A DNA stretch of 64,000 nt, taken from Oscillospiraceae bacterium (GTDB lineage: Bacteria > Bacillota > Clostridia > Oscillospirales > SIG627). The notes under the pieces are model-generated. The model made no database searches. It had not been told where the DNA came from and worked only from the letters and a program-made list of their open reading frames with translations. The translations under genes were made by a program, and so were the position numbers. Positions 23,725 to 32,161 of this stretch are shown piece by piece. How positions within the stretch are numbered: the first letter of the stretch is position 1; each line of letters begins with the position of its first letter. The DNA lies in contig SVTC01000001.1 of assembly GCA_015063985.1 (NCBI GenBank), positions 1 through 64,000 of the forward strand, read 5' to 3'.

Positions 23725-25353
23725 TTACAAATAGTTTACGGATATTATGCCGCGATAGTCGTTGTAGTCGGGAAGATTGGTGCCTTCCTTGTAGATTCGG
23801 GAGGTGACGTAAACGGGAAGCAGCTCTTCCTCCAGCTCGGGAAGGGAGGCAACCTCGCCCTTTACGTATTGATCTATCCTCTTTTGTAGGGAGCGCAGAC
23901 GGAAGCTCAGACCGCCAAGACGGTGCTCCTGGACCTCGAAGCCCTGGGGCTTGTTTTCCTTATACCAAGCCGTGCGCATTGCCTCTGCAAGGGTCTCCAC
24001 CGCATCTGCCGCAAGGCTGTATTTTTCAGCCAGGGCTCTGAGAAGATCGGTGGATTTTGCCTCGTAGGCTTTTCTTGTTTTTTGACCGAGATCGTATTTT
24101 ATCTCCAAAGTGCGGCAAAGAGTTGCCATATAATTATAAAGATATGCAAAGTCTCCGCCCTTAGATGCAAGCTTTTCCAGCCTTTCGGCAAGGCTGCGGT
24201 AGCTCTCAACGGCATTGGGCTGCAGCGCGGGATCAAGAAATCCGCTGAAGGGGTCATTATACAGAAAATACTTATGGTGAGATGAATTGTATACTCTTGC
24301 CATACCGAAATCACCGGGAAGATCGAGAAGCATCATATCGTCAAAGCTTTCGCCGACGAGCTCTTCAAATTCCTTTTTGATCTCGTTCATATCCGTTACG
24401 CCGTCGTAAAAGCGCTTGACGGCGAAGATGGAGGGAAGCATGGAAATAAAGGAGCATTCCTTTCCGTCGTCACCCCACATGGTCATAACGATGTTTTCCA
24501 CGCCTTCTTCCTTGCAGGCCTCCACGGCGGGGAACATACATTCCATGGTTGCGCGGTTGTTGCCCACAAAGCCCTTCCAGGTCCACACACAGCCTGCAAA
24601 CCAGCTTTCGCCGGGGAAGGCCTTATGAGCCTTGAGCATAGTGGAATAAGCGTCTTTATCGGTATGATGATAAGCCCAATAAACCTGGGAAACGCCTTTG
24701 GGACAAAGCTTTAGTACCTTATCGGACAGTATTGAATCTTCTTTGTTTTTTAAGGATTCGTATTGACCGTGATGCTCCATTCTAAAGAACATATCCGACC
24801 ACATAGTGGGCTCAAAGCCGAATTCTCTTGCTATTTCGACAACCTTATAAAGATGCTTTAAAAAAATATCGACTGCGGGAGTGTATCCGTTTTTGTCGAG
24901 GTATGCACCGAGTCCAAGGTGATGTGCCTCGTCGAAGCCTATATTTATAAGCTTTGCGTTGGGATATGCCTCTCTGCAGGCGGCAAACATTTTTCTGATA
25001 AGTGTGTAGGTGTCTTCACTGTCGGCAAGGAGGATATCGTCTATGTCCAGAACCGGTCTGTACGTTGACCAATGGAAAATTTTGGGAAGATGGGCAAGAG
25101 TCTGTATTGCGGGAATTATTTCGATTCCGAGGCTGTTGCAGTATTCTTCAACAGAACGAAGCTCCTCGAGTGTATATCTTCCTCTCAGATATCCGAAGTA
25201 GGGCTCGTCGGGGATCTCATACACATCCTCGGTGTAAAGCATTAGCATATTATAGCCTGCTTTTGAGAGAAAGAGCGCAAAGTTTTTAATTTCCCGGGGC
25301 TTCATTACTCCGTTTCTTGAGCAATCAAGCATTATACCGAATCGTTTTGCCAT
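23725..25353 (-). CDS. GH20-family hexosaminidase-like protein
   Basis: A 542-residue cytoplasmic protein with the GH20 TIM barrel. The catalytic Asp-Glu pair is in LINIGFDEAHH (about residue 155), preceded by FLSKAGYNMLMLYTEDVY and EYCNSLGIEIIPAIQTLAH, typical of the barrel's first strands. The last ~160 residues are helical and lack known domains. ATG 25353 has GGAGG at 7 nt; the longer frame to 25413 lacks a ribosome site. Expected to release terminal N-acetylhexosamine by substrate-assisted catalysis. The distal NahK-like kinase at 30591 could consume the released sugar. Own promoter (25385-25413). Confidence 0.8.
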   Translation of the reverse strand: MAKRFGIMLDCSRNGVMKPREIKNFALFLSKAGYNMLMLYTEDVYEIPDEPYFGYLRGRYTLEELRSVEEYCNSLGIEIIPAIQTLAHLPKIFHWSTYRPVLDIDDILLADSEDTYTLIRKMFAACREAYPNAKLINIGFDEAHHLGLGAYLDKNGYTPAVDIFLKHLYKVVEIAREFGFEPTMWSDMFFRMEHHGQYESLKNKEDSILSDKVLKLCPKGVSQVYWAYHHTDKDAYSTMLKAHKAFPGESWFAGCVWTWKGFVGNNRATMECMFPAVEACKEEGVENIVMTMWGDDGKECSFISMLPSIFAVKRFYDGVTDMNEIKKEFEELVGESFDDMMLLDLPGDFGMARVYNSSHHKYFLYNDPFSGFLDPALQPNAVESYRSLAERLEKLASKGGDFAYLYNYMATLCRTLEIKYDLGQKTRKAYEAKSTDLLRALAEKYSLAADAVETLAEAMRTAWYKENKPQGFEVQEHRLGGLSFRLRSLQKRIDQYVKGEVASLPELEEELLPVYVTSRIYKEGTNLPDYNDYRGIISVNYL

Positions 25354-25384
25354 TTTTGACCTCCGAGGATTAAAATTTTTTTTG

Positions 25385-25413
25385 ATTATAGCATATCGGC
25401 TTTTAAAAAACAA
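25385..25413 (-). promoter_or_regulatory. Promoter of the GH20 gene
   Basis: Minus strand TTGTTT (25408-25413), 17-bp spacer, TATAAT (25385-25390). Confidence 0.7.
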
Positions 25414-25440
25414 GTATTATTGGGATATGTTTTTTGATTA

Positions 25441-26445
25441 TTATGCCTTATTGCATTGGTAGCTGAGCAATGCCTTTGCTACCACCGGTCCGATGACCGA
25501 AGCCATTCTGTAAAAGCCAAGATCGTTGGGGTGGGTGCCGTCCTTGGTGCAGTTGTGAAAATCATCGCCGTAAAGAGTTCTGCCCTCGATAAGGTATACG
25601 TTTTTGTCCCCGCGGGAGAGGGCGTAGTCGTAGGTCTTTCTTATCACGTCCACTCTTGCCTGATATCTTTTCGGGTTTTTGTGGTAGTCGGGACGGGTTA
25701 CGATTATATAGGGTACGTCCGGATGCTTTTCTCTGACGGTGGTGTACAAGGGGAGGTGACGTGCCTCCAGCTGACCCGGATCGTAGAGGTTGTGGTCAAG
25801 GTCGCTGACGAACACGCTCATTTCCAGGCTTGCAAGAAAATCATACATTTCCTGCTCGCCCTTTGCATTTCCTCCGAAGCCGAAGTTTAAAAAGTCGACG
25901 TTGTACTTCTGACTTATCTGTGCGGGATAGGTCATTCCCGCTCTGGAGGCGTAGGCACCGTGGGTTATGGAGGAGCCGTATATTACAATGGGCTCGGAGT
26001 TTATATATTTTTCACCCACGGAAAAGCTTGCACTCTCGTCTATGCCGAATTCAATGGATCTTACAGAGGCGTAGGGCGGAAAATTGACCGTATAGCAAGC
26101 GCTGATCCCATCCCCCAGGGCAACGGGGTCGGTTTCGAATTGTCCCTGCATAAGAAAGCTTTCGCCGCGTCTGAAGGTGCCCACGTATTTCTCACTGCCG
26201 TTTTCAAAGCGGTATATGTCAAAGCCGATCTCCACCTCCATTACGTCTATGTCAAGGCGAAGGGCGATGCTTTTTGTGTTGGAGGTAAATCTTATTCTTC
26301 CTCCTGCGCAAAAACGGCTTTGAGCAGCCACTCCGGGAGACACGGTGCATGCGATTTCGGGAGGAATACGCGAATAGTCCTCTCTCATACCGAAAATAAG
26401 AGAATTATCCTTTGTTGGTCTTATCCATTTAAATTGAGTAGGCAT
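25441..26445 (-). CDS. SGNH/GDSL hydrolase, carbohydrate-esterase-like
   Basis: A 334-residue cytoplasmic protein: an N-terminal jelly-roll domain (about 1-145) as in CE2-like esterases, then an SGNH hydrolase domain. Catalytic Ser in IVIYGSSITHG (about residue 152), oxyanion-hole Gly/Asn in GFGGNAKGE, and the Asp-His pair in DGTHPNDLG (about 308-313). ATG 26445 has GGAG at 8 nt; TTG 26451 in frame is too close to it. Likely removes acyl groups from sugars so the neighbouring glycosidases can act. Own promoter at 26479-26507, so it is not strictly in an operon with GH20. Confidence 0.82.
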   Translation of the reverse strand: MPTQFKWIRPTKDNSLIFGMREDYSRIPPEIACTVSPGVAAQSRFCAGGRIRFTSNTKSIALRLDIDVMEVEIGFDIYRFENGSEKYVGTFRRGESFLMQGQFETDPVALGDGISACYTVNFPPYASVRSIEFGIDESASFSVGEKYINSEPIVIYGSSITHGAYASRAGMTYPAQISQKYNVDFLNFGFGGNAKGEQEMYDFLASLEMSVFVSDLDHNLYDPGQLEARHLPLYTTVREKHPDVPYIIVTRPDYHKNPKRYQARVDVIRKTYDYALSRGDKNVYLIEGRTLYGDDFHNCTKDGTHPNDLGFYRMASVIGPVVAKALLSYQCNKA

Positions 26446-26478
26446 TTTCAAGGCTCCTTTTTATCGGATGTTTTTGTT

Positions 26479-26507
26479 ATTATAGCACATAGCCTTTTAA
26501 AAGTAAA
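26479..26507 (-). promoter_or_regulatory. Promoter of the SGNH hydrolase gene
   Basis: Minus strand TTTACT (26502-26507), 17-bp spacer, TATAAT (26479-26484). Confidence 0.7.
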
Positions 26508-26531
26508 GAAGGTTGAGTTTTTTTATTCGGC

Positions 26532-26560
26532 TTGCTTTTCTCAAAGATCTGTGTTATACT
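26532..26560 (+). promoter_or_regulatory. Promoter of the nth-polA-yfcE operon
   Basis: TTGCTT (26532-26537), 17-bp spacer, TATACT (26555-26560), about 37 nt before nth. Confidence 0.7.
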
Positions 26561-26596
26561 GTAGAGGTAAAATCATTATGAAATTCGGAGATGGTT

Positions 26597-27259
26597 ATGG
26601 GAAAATATCCGCCTTGCCAAAGGCTTCCGGAGCATAAAACCAAAGGGGAAAGAGCAGAATATATTACCAAGGCCTTAAAGCTCTTGTATCCCGAGGCGCC
26701 CTGTGCCTTGGAATACGAAAACGATCCCTACCGCCTTCTTGTTATGGCCAGACTCAGCGCCCAGTGCACCGATGAAAGAGTGAATAAGGTATCCAAGGAG
26801 CTTTTCAGGTGCTATCCCGATTGTCGAGCTATGGCAAATGCGCCCATAGAAAGGCTTGAGGAGCTGGTAAGATCCTGCGGGGTGTACAGAGTAAAGGCGA
26901 AAAACATAAAGGATATGTCGGCAATGCTCCTTGAAAGGACGGGCGGCGAGGTGCCTTGCGATAAGGAATTTTTACTTTCGCTGCCGGGAGTAGGGCCCAA
27001 GATAGCAAATCTTATTTTGGGGGACGTGTTCAAGGTGCCGGGGATAGTTGCGGATACTCACTGTATCAGGCTTTCCAACCGCTTCTCTCTGTGTGACAGT
27101 GACGATCCCTTGAAGGTGGAGAGAGCTCTCAGCCCCGTTATCGAGCCTTGCGAGCAAAGCGATTTTTGCCACAGATTGGTTATGTTCGGCAGAGAGTTTT
27201 GCAGGGCACAGGGGCCGGATTGCAGGAATTGCCCATTGGCTGAGAAAGGAAAAGAATAA
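26597..27259 (+). CDS. nth: Endonuclease III
   Basis: Base-excision repair glycosylase/AP lyase, 220 aa. The helix-hairpin-helix LPGVGPKIANLILG holds the catalytic Lys (about residue 132) and VADTHCIRLSNR holds the catalytic Asp. The iron-sulfur loop near the end is FCRAQGPDCRNCPLAEKGKE: the first three Cys keep the C-x6-C-x2-C spacing, but the fourth Cys expected five residues later is replaced by Gly, three residues before the stop. So the 4Fe-4S cluster may be absent or bound otherwise. ATG 26597 is chosen over ATG 26591, which touches the GGAG site. Stop overlaps the polA start (TAATG). Confidence 0.92.
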   Translation: MGKYPPCQRLPEHKTKGERAEYITKALKLLYPEAPCALEYENDPYRLLVMARLSAQCTDERVNKVSKELFRCYPDCRAMANAPIERLEELVRSCGVYRVKAKNIKDMSAMLLERTGGEVPCDKEFLLSLPGVGPKIANLILGDVFKVPGIVADTHCIRLSNRFSLCDSDDPLKVERALSPVIEPCEQSDFCHRLVMFGREFCRAQGPDCRNCPLAEKGKE

Positions 27260-29835
27260 TGAACGATATTCTTGTCGTTGACGGCAACAGCATAATGAAC
27301 AGAGCCTTCTACGGTGTCAGACCGCTGACCACCGCTACGGGGCTTTTCACCAATGCTGTATACGGATATATAAACATTTTAAAAAAGCATATTGATGCCA
27401 TCAAGCCCAAATATGCGGCGGTGGCATTCGATCTTCACGCACCTACCTTCAGACACAGAATGTACGACGGCTACAAGGCGGGAAGAAAGCCTATGCCGGA
27501 CGAGCTGAGGATGCAGGTGCCTTATATAAAGAGTGTAACGGAATATCTGGGCTTTAACGTTTTAAGCCTTGAGGGCTATGAGGCGGACGATATTTTGGGA
27601 ACCGTTTCCAAGCTTCCCCGGGACGACAGAGGCCACTGTTATCTTTTGACGGGTGACAGAGATGCACTTCAGCTTGTCAGTGATGATACCACCGTGATCC
27701 TGGCCTCTACGGGTAAGGACGTTATCTGCACGCCGGAATATATTTTAAGCACTTACGGTGTAAGACCCGAGCAGCTTATCGACGTAAAGTCCCTTATGGG
27801 TGACAGCTCCGATAACATCCCCGGAGTAAGAGGCATAGGCGAAAAGGGTGCATTGAAGCTTATAGCGGAGTTCGGCTCCCTCAAGGCTCTGTACAGAGAT
27901 CTTGATAATCCTTCCATTAAGCCCGCGATGAGGCAAAAGCTTGTTGACGACAGAGACAGCGCCAATATGAGCTACATTCTTGCCACCATAGATCGCAAGG
28001 CTCCCTTGGGAACGGAGCTTGACGGTCTTTTAATGAAAAAGCTCGACGCTCCCAATTTAAAAAAGCTCTTTTGCGAGCTGGAATTTACAAAGCTTATGAA
28101 TCAGTTCTTCCCTGCGGCGGAGCCTGATGGGGAGGAGCTTTGTCAGCTTACCGTAGACGAGCTTGAAAAAAAGGCGCCCTTTGAGCGAAAGGAAGAAAAA
28201 GATCTTTCCCGATATGAAGCCGAAAGGCTTTTTGATGGGAAAAAGGTATATTGCATTATAGACGACGGTCAGCTTCTTACTCTTTGCGATGGGGAATTTT
28301 ACCGTTTGATCGGTGATGATGTCTGCAATTTATTTGACAGCATTAGATTCGAGCTTTGCCTTTTCAGCTATAAGGAGCTTTGCTCTTACGTCAGGGCAAG
28401 AGAGCCCGGGCATAACGGCACCAAATGCAAATTCGATGCATTTCTTGCGGCATATCTTATAAATCCCTCGGACAATATAGACGTAAGAAGCCTTTTGATG
28501 ATATATCTCGGTATCTCCACCGATGATCCCCATATTGGGGATAGTCAGTTTATGCTTACCTGCCTTGAAAGGCTTTGTCCTGTTCTGGGGACCAGGCTTT
28601 GTGAACTGGGCTTGGAAAAGCTTCTTGAGGTCGTGGAGATACCCTTGGCGTATACCCTCGCGAAAATGGAGGCGGTGGGCTTCTGTGTGGATTCTGAGGG
28701 TTTAAAGGCATACGGCGATAATCTGGGAGAAAGGATCAAGGAGCTGGAGGAGCAGATATACCTTGAATGCGGCGAACACTTCAATCTGAATTCTCCAAAG
28801 CAGCTTGGAAACGTCCTCTTTGAAAAAATGGCTCTTCCCGCACCTAAAAAATCAAAGACGGGGTATTCCACCGATGCCCAGACCTTGGAAAAGCTTAAGT
28901 CCCGGTATCCCGTGGTGGAGCTGATATTGGAATATCGCGCCTTGGCAAAGCTGAAAAGCACCTATGCCGACGGTCTTGCAAAGGCGATAGACAGCCGTGA
29001 CAAAAGGATACACACCTGCTTTAATCAGACCCAGACCGTCACGGGAAGGCTTTCCAGCCTGGAGCCCAATCTGCAGAACATTCCCGTGAAGACTCCCTTG
29101 GGAAAGGAGCTCAGGCGCTTCTTTGTTGCCGAGGGCGATGAATGGATACTTGTGGATGCCGATTATTCTCAGATAGAGCTCAGAATACTTGCTCACCTTT
29201 CCCAAGACGAGGCTTTAATGGATGCCTTCTGCTCCGGTGACGACATCCACGTAAGGACAGCTTCGCAGATATTCGACGTTGACGCTTCAATGGTCAGTGA
29301 TTCAATGCGAAAGGCGGCAAAGGCGGTTAATTTCGGAATAATCTACGGAATGGGCGCATACAGTTTGTCCGAGGATATCCACGTAAGCCTTTCCACCGCA
29401 AAGCAATATATAGAAAACTATTTTCTCACTTATCCCAAGGTAAAAAGCTATCTTGAGCAGACAGTGGCGATGGCTAAGCTCAACGGCTTTGTTCTTACCG
29501 AGTTTGGCAGGAGAAGGTATATCCCCGAGCTTGCGGTCACAAAAAAGAATCTTGTGAATTTCGGTGAGCGCGTTGCAAGAAACACGCCTATTCAAGGCAC
29601 GGCGGCGGATATAATAAAGCTGGCAATGATCAACGTGGACGGCAGACTTGAAAGAGAGGGACTCAAGAGCCGACTTGTCCTTCAGGTGCACGACGAATTG
29701 ATAATAGAAGCCCACGTATCGGAAAAGGATTACGTTAAAAGGCTTTTGAAGGAAGAAATGGAAGCGGCGTTTTCTATGAGGGTCCCGCTTATTGCCGATA
29801 CGGCTGTGGGAAAAACCTGGTATGATTGCCACTGA
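27259..29835 (+). CDS. polA: DNA polymerase I
   Basis: An 858-residue replication and repair polymerase. Residues 1-290: 5' nuclease domain (VVDGNSIMNRAFYG, GYEADDILG, LLTGDRDALQLV, GDSSDNIPGVRGIGEKGA). About 300-470: a 3'-5' exonuclease-like domain without the acidic metal ligands, so probably without proofreading, as in several Bacillota. About 480-858: polymerase with motif A DADYSQIELRILAHLSQD, O-helix RKAAKAVNFGIIYGMG and motif C QVHDELI. Start overlaps nth by one base; yfcE follows 12 nt after. Confidence 0.97.
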   Translation: MNDILVVDGNSIMNRAFYGVRPLTTATGLFTNAVYGYINILKKHIDAIKPKYAAVAFDLHAPTFRHRMYDGYKAGRKPMPDELRMQVPYIKSVTEYLGFNVLSLEGYEADDILGTVSKLPRDDRGHCYLLTGDRDALQLVSDDTTVILASTGKDVICTPEYILSTYGVRPEQLIDVKSLMGDSSDNIPGVRGIGEKGALKLIAEFGSLKALYRDLDNPSIKPAMRQKLVDDRDSANMSYILATIDRKAPLGTELDGLLMKKLDAPNLKKLFCELEFTKLMNQFFPAAEPDGEELCQLTVDELEKKAPFERKEEKDLSRYEAERLFDGKKVYCIIDDGQLLTLCDGEFYRLIGDDVCNLFDSIRFELCLFSYKELCSYVRAREPGHNGTKCKFDAFLAAYLINPSDNIDVRSLLMIYLGISTDDPHIGDSQFMLTCLERLCPVLGTRLCELGLEKLLEVVEIPLAYTLAKMEAVGFCVDSEGLKAYGDNLGERIKELEEQIYLECGEHFNLNSPKQLGNVLFEKMALPAPKKSKTGYSTDAQTLEKLKSRYPVVELILEYRALAKLKSTYADGLAKAIDSRDKRIHTCFNQTQTVTGRLSSLEPNLQNIPVKTPLGKELRRFFVAEGDEWILVDADYSQIELRILAHLSQDEALMDAFCSGDDIHVRTASQIFDVDASMVSDSMRKAAKAVNFGIIYGMGAYSLSEDIHVSLSTAKQYIENYFLTYPKVKSYLEQTVAMAKLNGFVLTEFGRRRYIPELAVTKKNLVNFGERVARNTPIQGTAADIIKLAMINVDGRLEREGLKSRLVLQVHDELIIEAHVSEKDYVKRLLKEEMEAAFSMRVPLIADTAVGKTWYDCH

Positions 29836-29847
29836 AGGGAGACTGAT

Positions 29848-30393
29848 ATGAATATACTTATTGCATCCGATCTTCACGGATCGGCGTATTATACGAAAAT
29901 GCTTTTTGATCTTGCAAAGGAGAGAGATTTTGATAAGCTCCTTCTTTTGGGCGATCTTTTATATCACGGACCGAGAAACGATCTTCCTAAAGGCTATGCT
30001 CCAAAGGAATGCATTGCTATGCTTAATGACTGCAAAGAAAAGCTGCTTTGCGTGAGAGGAAACTGTGAAGCCGAGGTGGATCAGATGGTGCTGGACTTTC
30101 CCGTGATGAGCACTACCTCGATATACTGCGTGGACAGCCGTGATATTGTAATGAGCCACGGACACATATATAATCCTGCTGCATTGCCTCCCATGAAGGA
30201 GGGGGATCTGTTTTTATACGGTCACACTCACGTTCCTTTTTTTAAAAATGACAGCGGAAGGTTTATAGCAAATCCTGGATCGGTCAGCATACCTAAGGAG
30301 GGCTCCTGCCATAGCGTCGTTATTTTTAACGGAGAAAAGCTGAGCTGGATCAATTTGGAAACAAAAGAACAGTATATGGAAAATTATCTGTAA
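29848..30393 (+). CDS. yfcE: YfcE-type metallophosphoesterase
   Basis: A 181-residue calcineurin-like phosphodiesterase. Metal-binding motifs in order: SDLHG (residues 7-11), GDLLYHGP, GNCE, SHGH and GHTHVP, then NPGSVSIPK typical of the YfcE/MJ0936 subfamily. Cleaves phosphodiesters in vitro in characterised relatives; natural substrate unknown. Probably co-transcribed with nth and polA. Confidence 0.92.
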   Translation: MNILIASDLHGSAYYTKMLFDLAKERDFDKLLLLGDLLYHGPRNDLPKGYAPKECIAMLNDCKEKLLCVRGNCEAEVDQMVLDFPVMSTTSIYCVDSRDIVMSHGHIYNPAALPPMKEGDLFLYGHTHVPFFKNDSGRFIANPGSVSIPKEGSCHSVVIFNGEKLSWINLETKEQYMENYL

Positions 30394-30461
30394 TTTAATA
30401 TATTTTGTATAATATGGTGTTTATATTGTGCAAGAATGTGGCGATTTATCCTTGGCTGAAC

Positions 30462-30490
30462 TTGACAAAATGTGAATAATAATGTATACT
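30462..30490 (+). promoter_or_regulatory. Promoter of the NahK operon
   Basis: TTGACA (30462-30467), 17-bp spacer, TATACT (30485-30490); leader of about 95 nt before the kinase start. Confidence 0.85.
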
Positions 30491-30590
30491 ATCACTTAGT
30501 GTCAGATTGCCTTTTGTCTACGGAAGATAATTTTGCATAATAATTTCAATATTTAAAGATTTTGACCGTTATCGGTCTCTAAGGAGAAAA

Positions 30591-31682
30591 ATGGAAACTC
30601 TCAAAACGTTAAAAGAGGTATTTAAGCTCTATCCCATAGAGGGAGAGGTTTGTTCCTATGAGATAATTCCCACAGGACACATCAACGACACCATCAAGGT
30701 GGACGTAAAGAATGCAAAGGGTATTTCAAGCTACGTTGCACAGAAGATAAACGCTTACGTTTTTAAAGAGCCTGTTAAGGTAATGGCAAATATCAAAACC
30801 GTCAGCGATTATCTTAAGGAAAAGGGTATAAAGGAAGAATGTGATATCCGTCAGTATATCAATGCCAAGGACGGCAATAATTATATAGTTGACGACGGCT
30901 ATTATTGGAGAGTCTGCGAGTACATACCCAATTCCGTAAGCTACGACACGGTGGAGAGCATTGATATTCTTAAGAATGCGGGATATGCCTTCGGAAGATT
31001 TCAGGCTATGCTTGCCGACGTTCCCATGGACAAGCTTTACGATACCATTCCCAACTTCCACAACACCCGTGTAAGGCTTGACAATCTTTTTGAAAGCTAT
31101 GAGAAAAACGAAGCGGGCAGAGCGGCTCTGGTTGAAAAGGAAATGGAATTCTTCAGAGAAAACCGTAAGCTTTGCTCCCGTCTTGTGGAGCTTCTCGAGG
31201 AGGGCGTGCTTCCCTTGAGAGTTACTCATAATGATACAAAATATAACAATATCCTTATGGATAAGACCACCGGTAAGCCTCTTTGTGTTATTGATCTTGA
31301 CACCATTATGCCCGGTCTTACCATGTACGATTTCGGCGACGCTATAAGATTTGCCGCAAATACCGCCGTAGAGGACGAGGTGGATCTTTCCAAGGTTTCC
31401 TTGAATATGGATTATTTCAAGGCCTTTACCGAGGGCTTCCTTGATGCTGCGGGAGCATCTCTTACCGATGCGGAGTATGAGAATCTTGCCTTGGGAGCCT
31501 TTATCATCACCTCCGAAATAGGCTCGAGATTCCTTGCCGATTATCTGGACGGAGATAAGTATTTCAAGATCCACCGTCCCGATCATAACCTCGAAAGAGC
31601 AAGATGCCAGATCAAATTGGCTCAGGATATGCTCGGCAAGCTGGATCAGATGAACCAAATCGTAATGTCCTTCAAGAAATGA
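30591..31682 (+). CDS. nahK: N-acetylhexosamine 1-kinase-like phosphotransferase
   Basis: A 363-residue kinase of the aminoglycoside-phosphotransferase fold. It closely follows the bifidobacterial NahK/LnpB pattern: IIPTGHINDTIKV near the start, catalytic loop LRVTHNDTKYNNILMD (about residues 208-223), metal motif CVIDLDTIMPG and YDFGDAIRFAANTAVEDE, and FLADYLDGDKYF near the end. Those enzymes make GlcNAc/GalNAc 1-phosphate in the lacto-N-biose/mucin-sugar route. The phosphorylase and nucleotidyl transferase partners are not nearby, so the pathway cannot be confirmed here. GGAG lies 6-7 nt before the ATG; stop overlaps the VanZ start (ATGA). Confidence 0.82.
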   Translation: METLKTLKEVFKLYPIEGEVCSYEIIPTGHINDTIKVDVKNAKGISSYVAQKINAYVFKEPVKVMANIKTVSDYLKEKGIKEECDIRQYINAKDGNNYIVDDGYYWRVCEYIPNSVSYDTVESIDILKNAGYAFGRFQAMLADVPMDKLYDTIPNFHNTRVRLDNLFESYEKNEAGRAALVEKEMEFFRENRKLCSRLVELLEEGVLPLRVTHNDTKYNNILMDKTTGKPLCVIDLDTIMPGLTMYDFGDAIRFAANTAVEDEVDLSKVSLNMDYFKAFTEGFLDAAGASLTDAEYENLALGAFIITSEIGSRFLADYLDGDKYFKIHRPDHNLERARCQIKLAQDMLGKLDQMNQIVMSFKK

Positions 31683-32146
31683 AGGAAAAAAGAGTTATCA
31701 GATGGCTGCCTGCTGTAATATGTATGGCAGTCATTTTTGCCTTTTCGGCACAAAACGGCGAGGAGTCGGGAGAGGTATCATCAGGCTTTCTCAGTATGCT
31801 TTTGAGCTTGATTCCCAAGGAATGGCTCGATCCCGATGGCTCGACCAAGGTATTAATTCATTTTTTGGTGAGGAAGGCTGCTCATTTTTCTGTTTACGCT
31901 CTTTTGGGCTCGTCTTATCTTTTTGCATTGTGGAGGTATTCCGTTTCCCCCGCTCTTAAAGGTGTGTTGGCTGTAGCAATGAGCTTTTTATATGCCTGTA
32001 CCGATGAATTTCATCAAGGCTTTGTTGCGGGCAGAGGACCGTCGTTTACTGACGTTCTTATCGACAGCTCGGGAGCCGCAGCGGCAGTGGGGCTTATATT
32101 TTTGTTTTTGCTATTAAGAAAAAAGGCAATAAATAATAAAGATTGA
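31679..32146 (+). CDS. VanZ-family membrane protein
   Basis: A 155-residue integral membrane protein with four or so membrane spans and the VanZ motifs FAFSAQNGEESG near the start, VRKAAHFSVYALLG in the middle and YACTDEFHQGFVAGRGPS, then DVLIDSSGAA. The start is the ATG in the ATGA overlap with the kinase stop; an open frame runs further back into the kinase gene but is a shadow. VanZ proteins are linked to teicoplanin tolerance or envelope function; here no glycopeptide-resistance genes are present. Confidence 0.88.
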   Translation: MKEKRVIRWLPAVICMAVIFAFSAQNGEESGEVSSGFLSMLLSLIPKEWLDPDGSTKVLIHFLVRKAAHFSVYALLGSSYLFALWRYSVSPALKGVLAVAMSFLYACTDEFHQGFVAGRGPSFTDVLIDSSGAAAAVGLIFLFLLLRKKAINNKD

Positions 32147-32161
32147 TTTTGGAGGTTTATG

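Noticed and set aside
31679-32146. Part of a vancomycin-resistance cluster
   Set aside because: VanZ proteins are common and no vanH, vanA or vanX genes are present.
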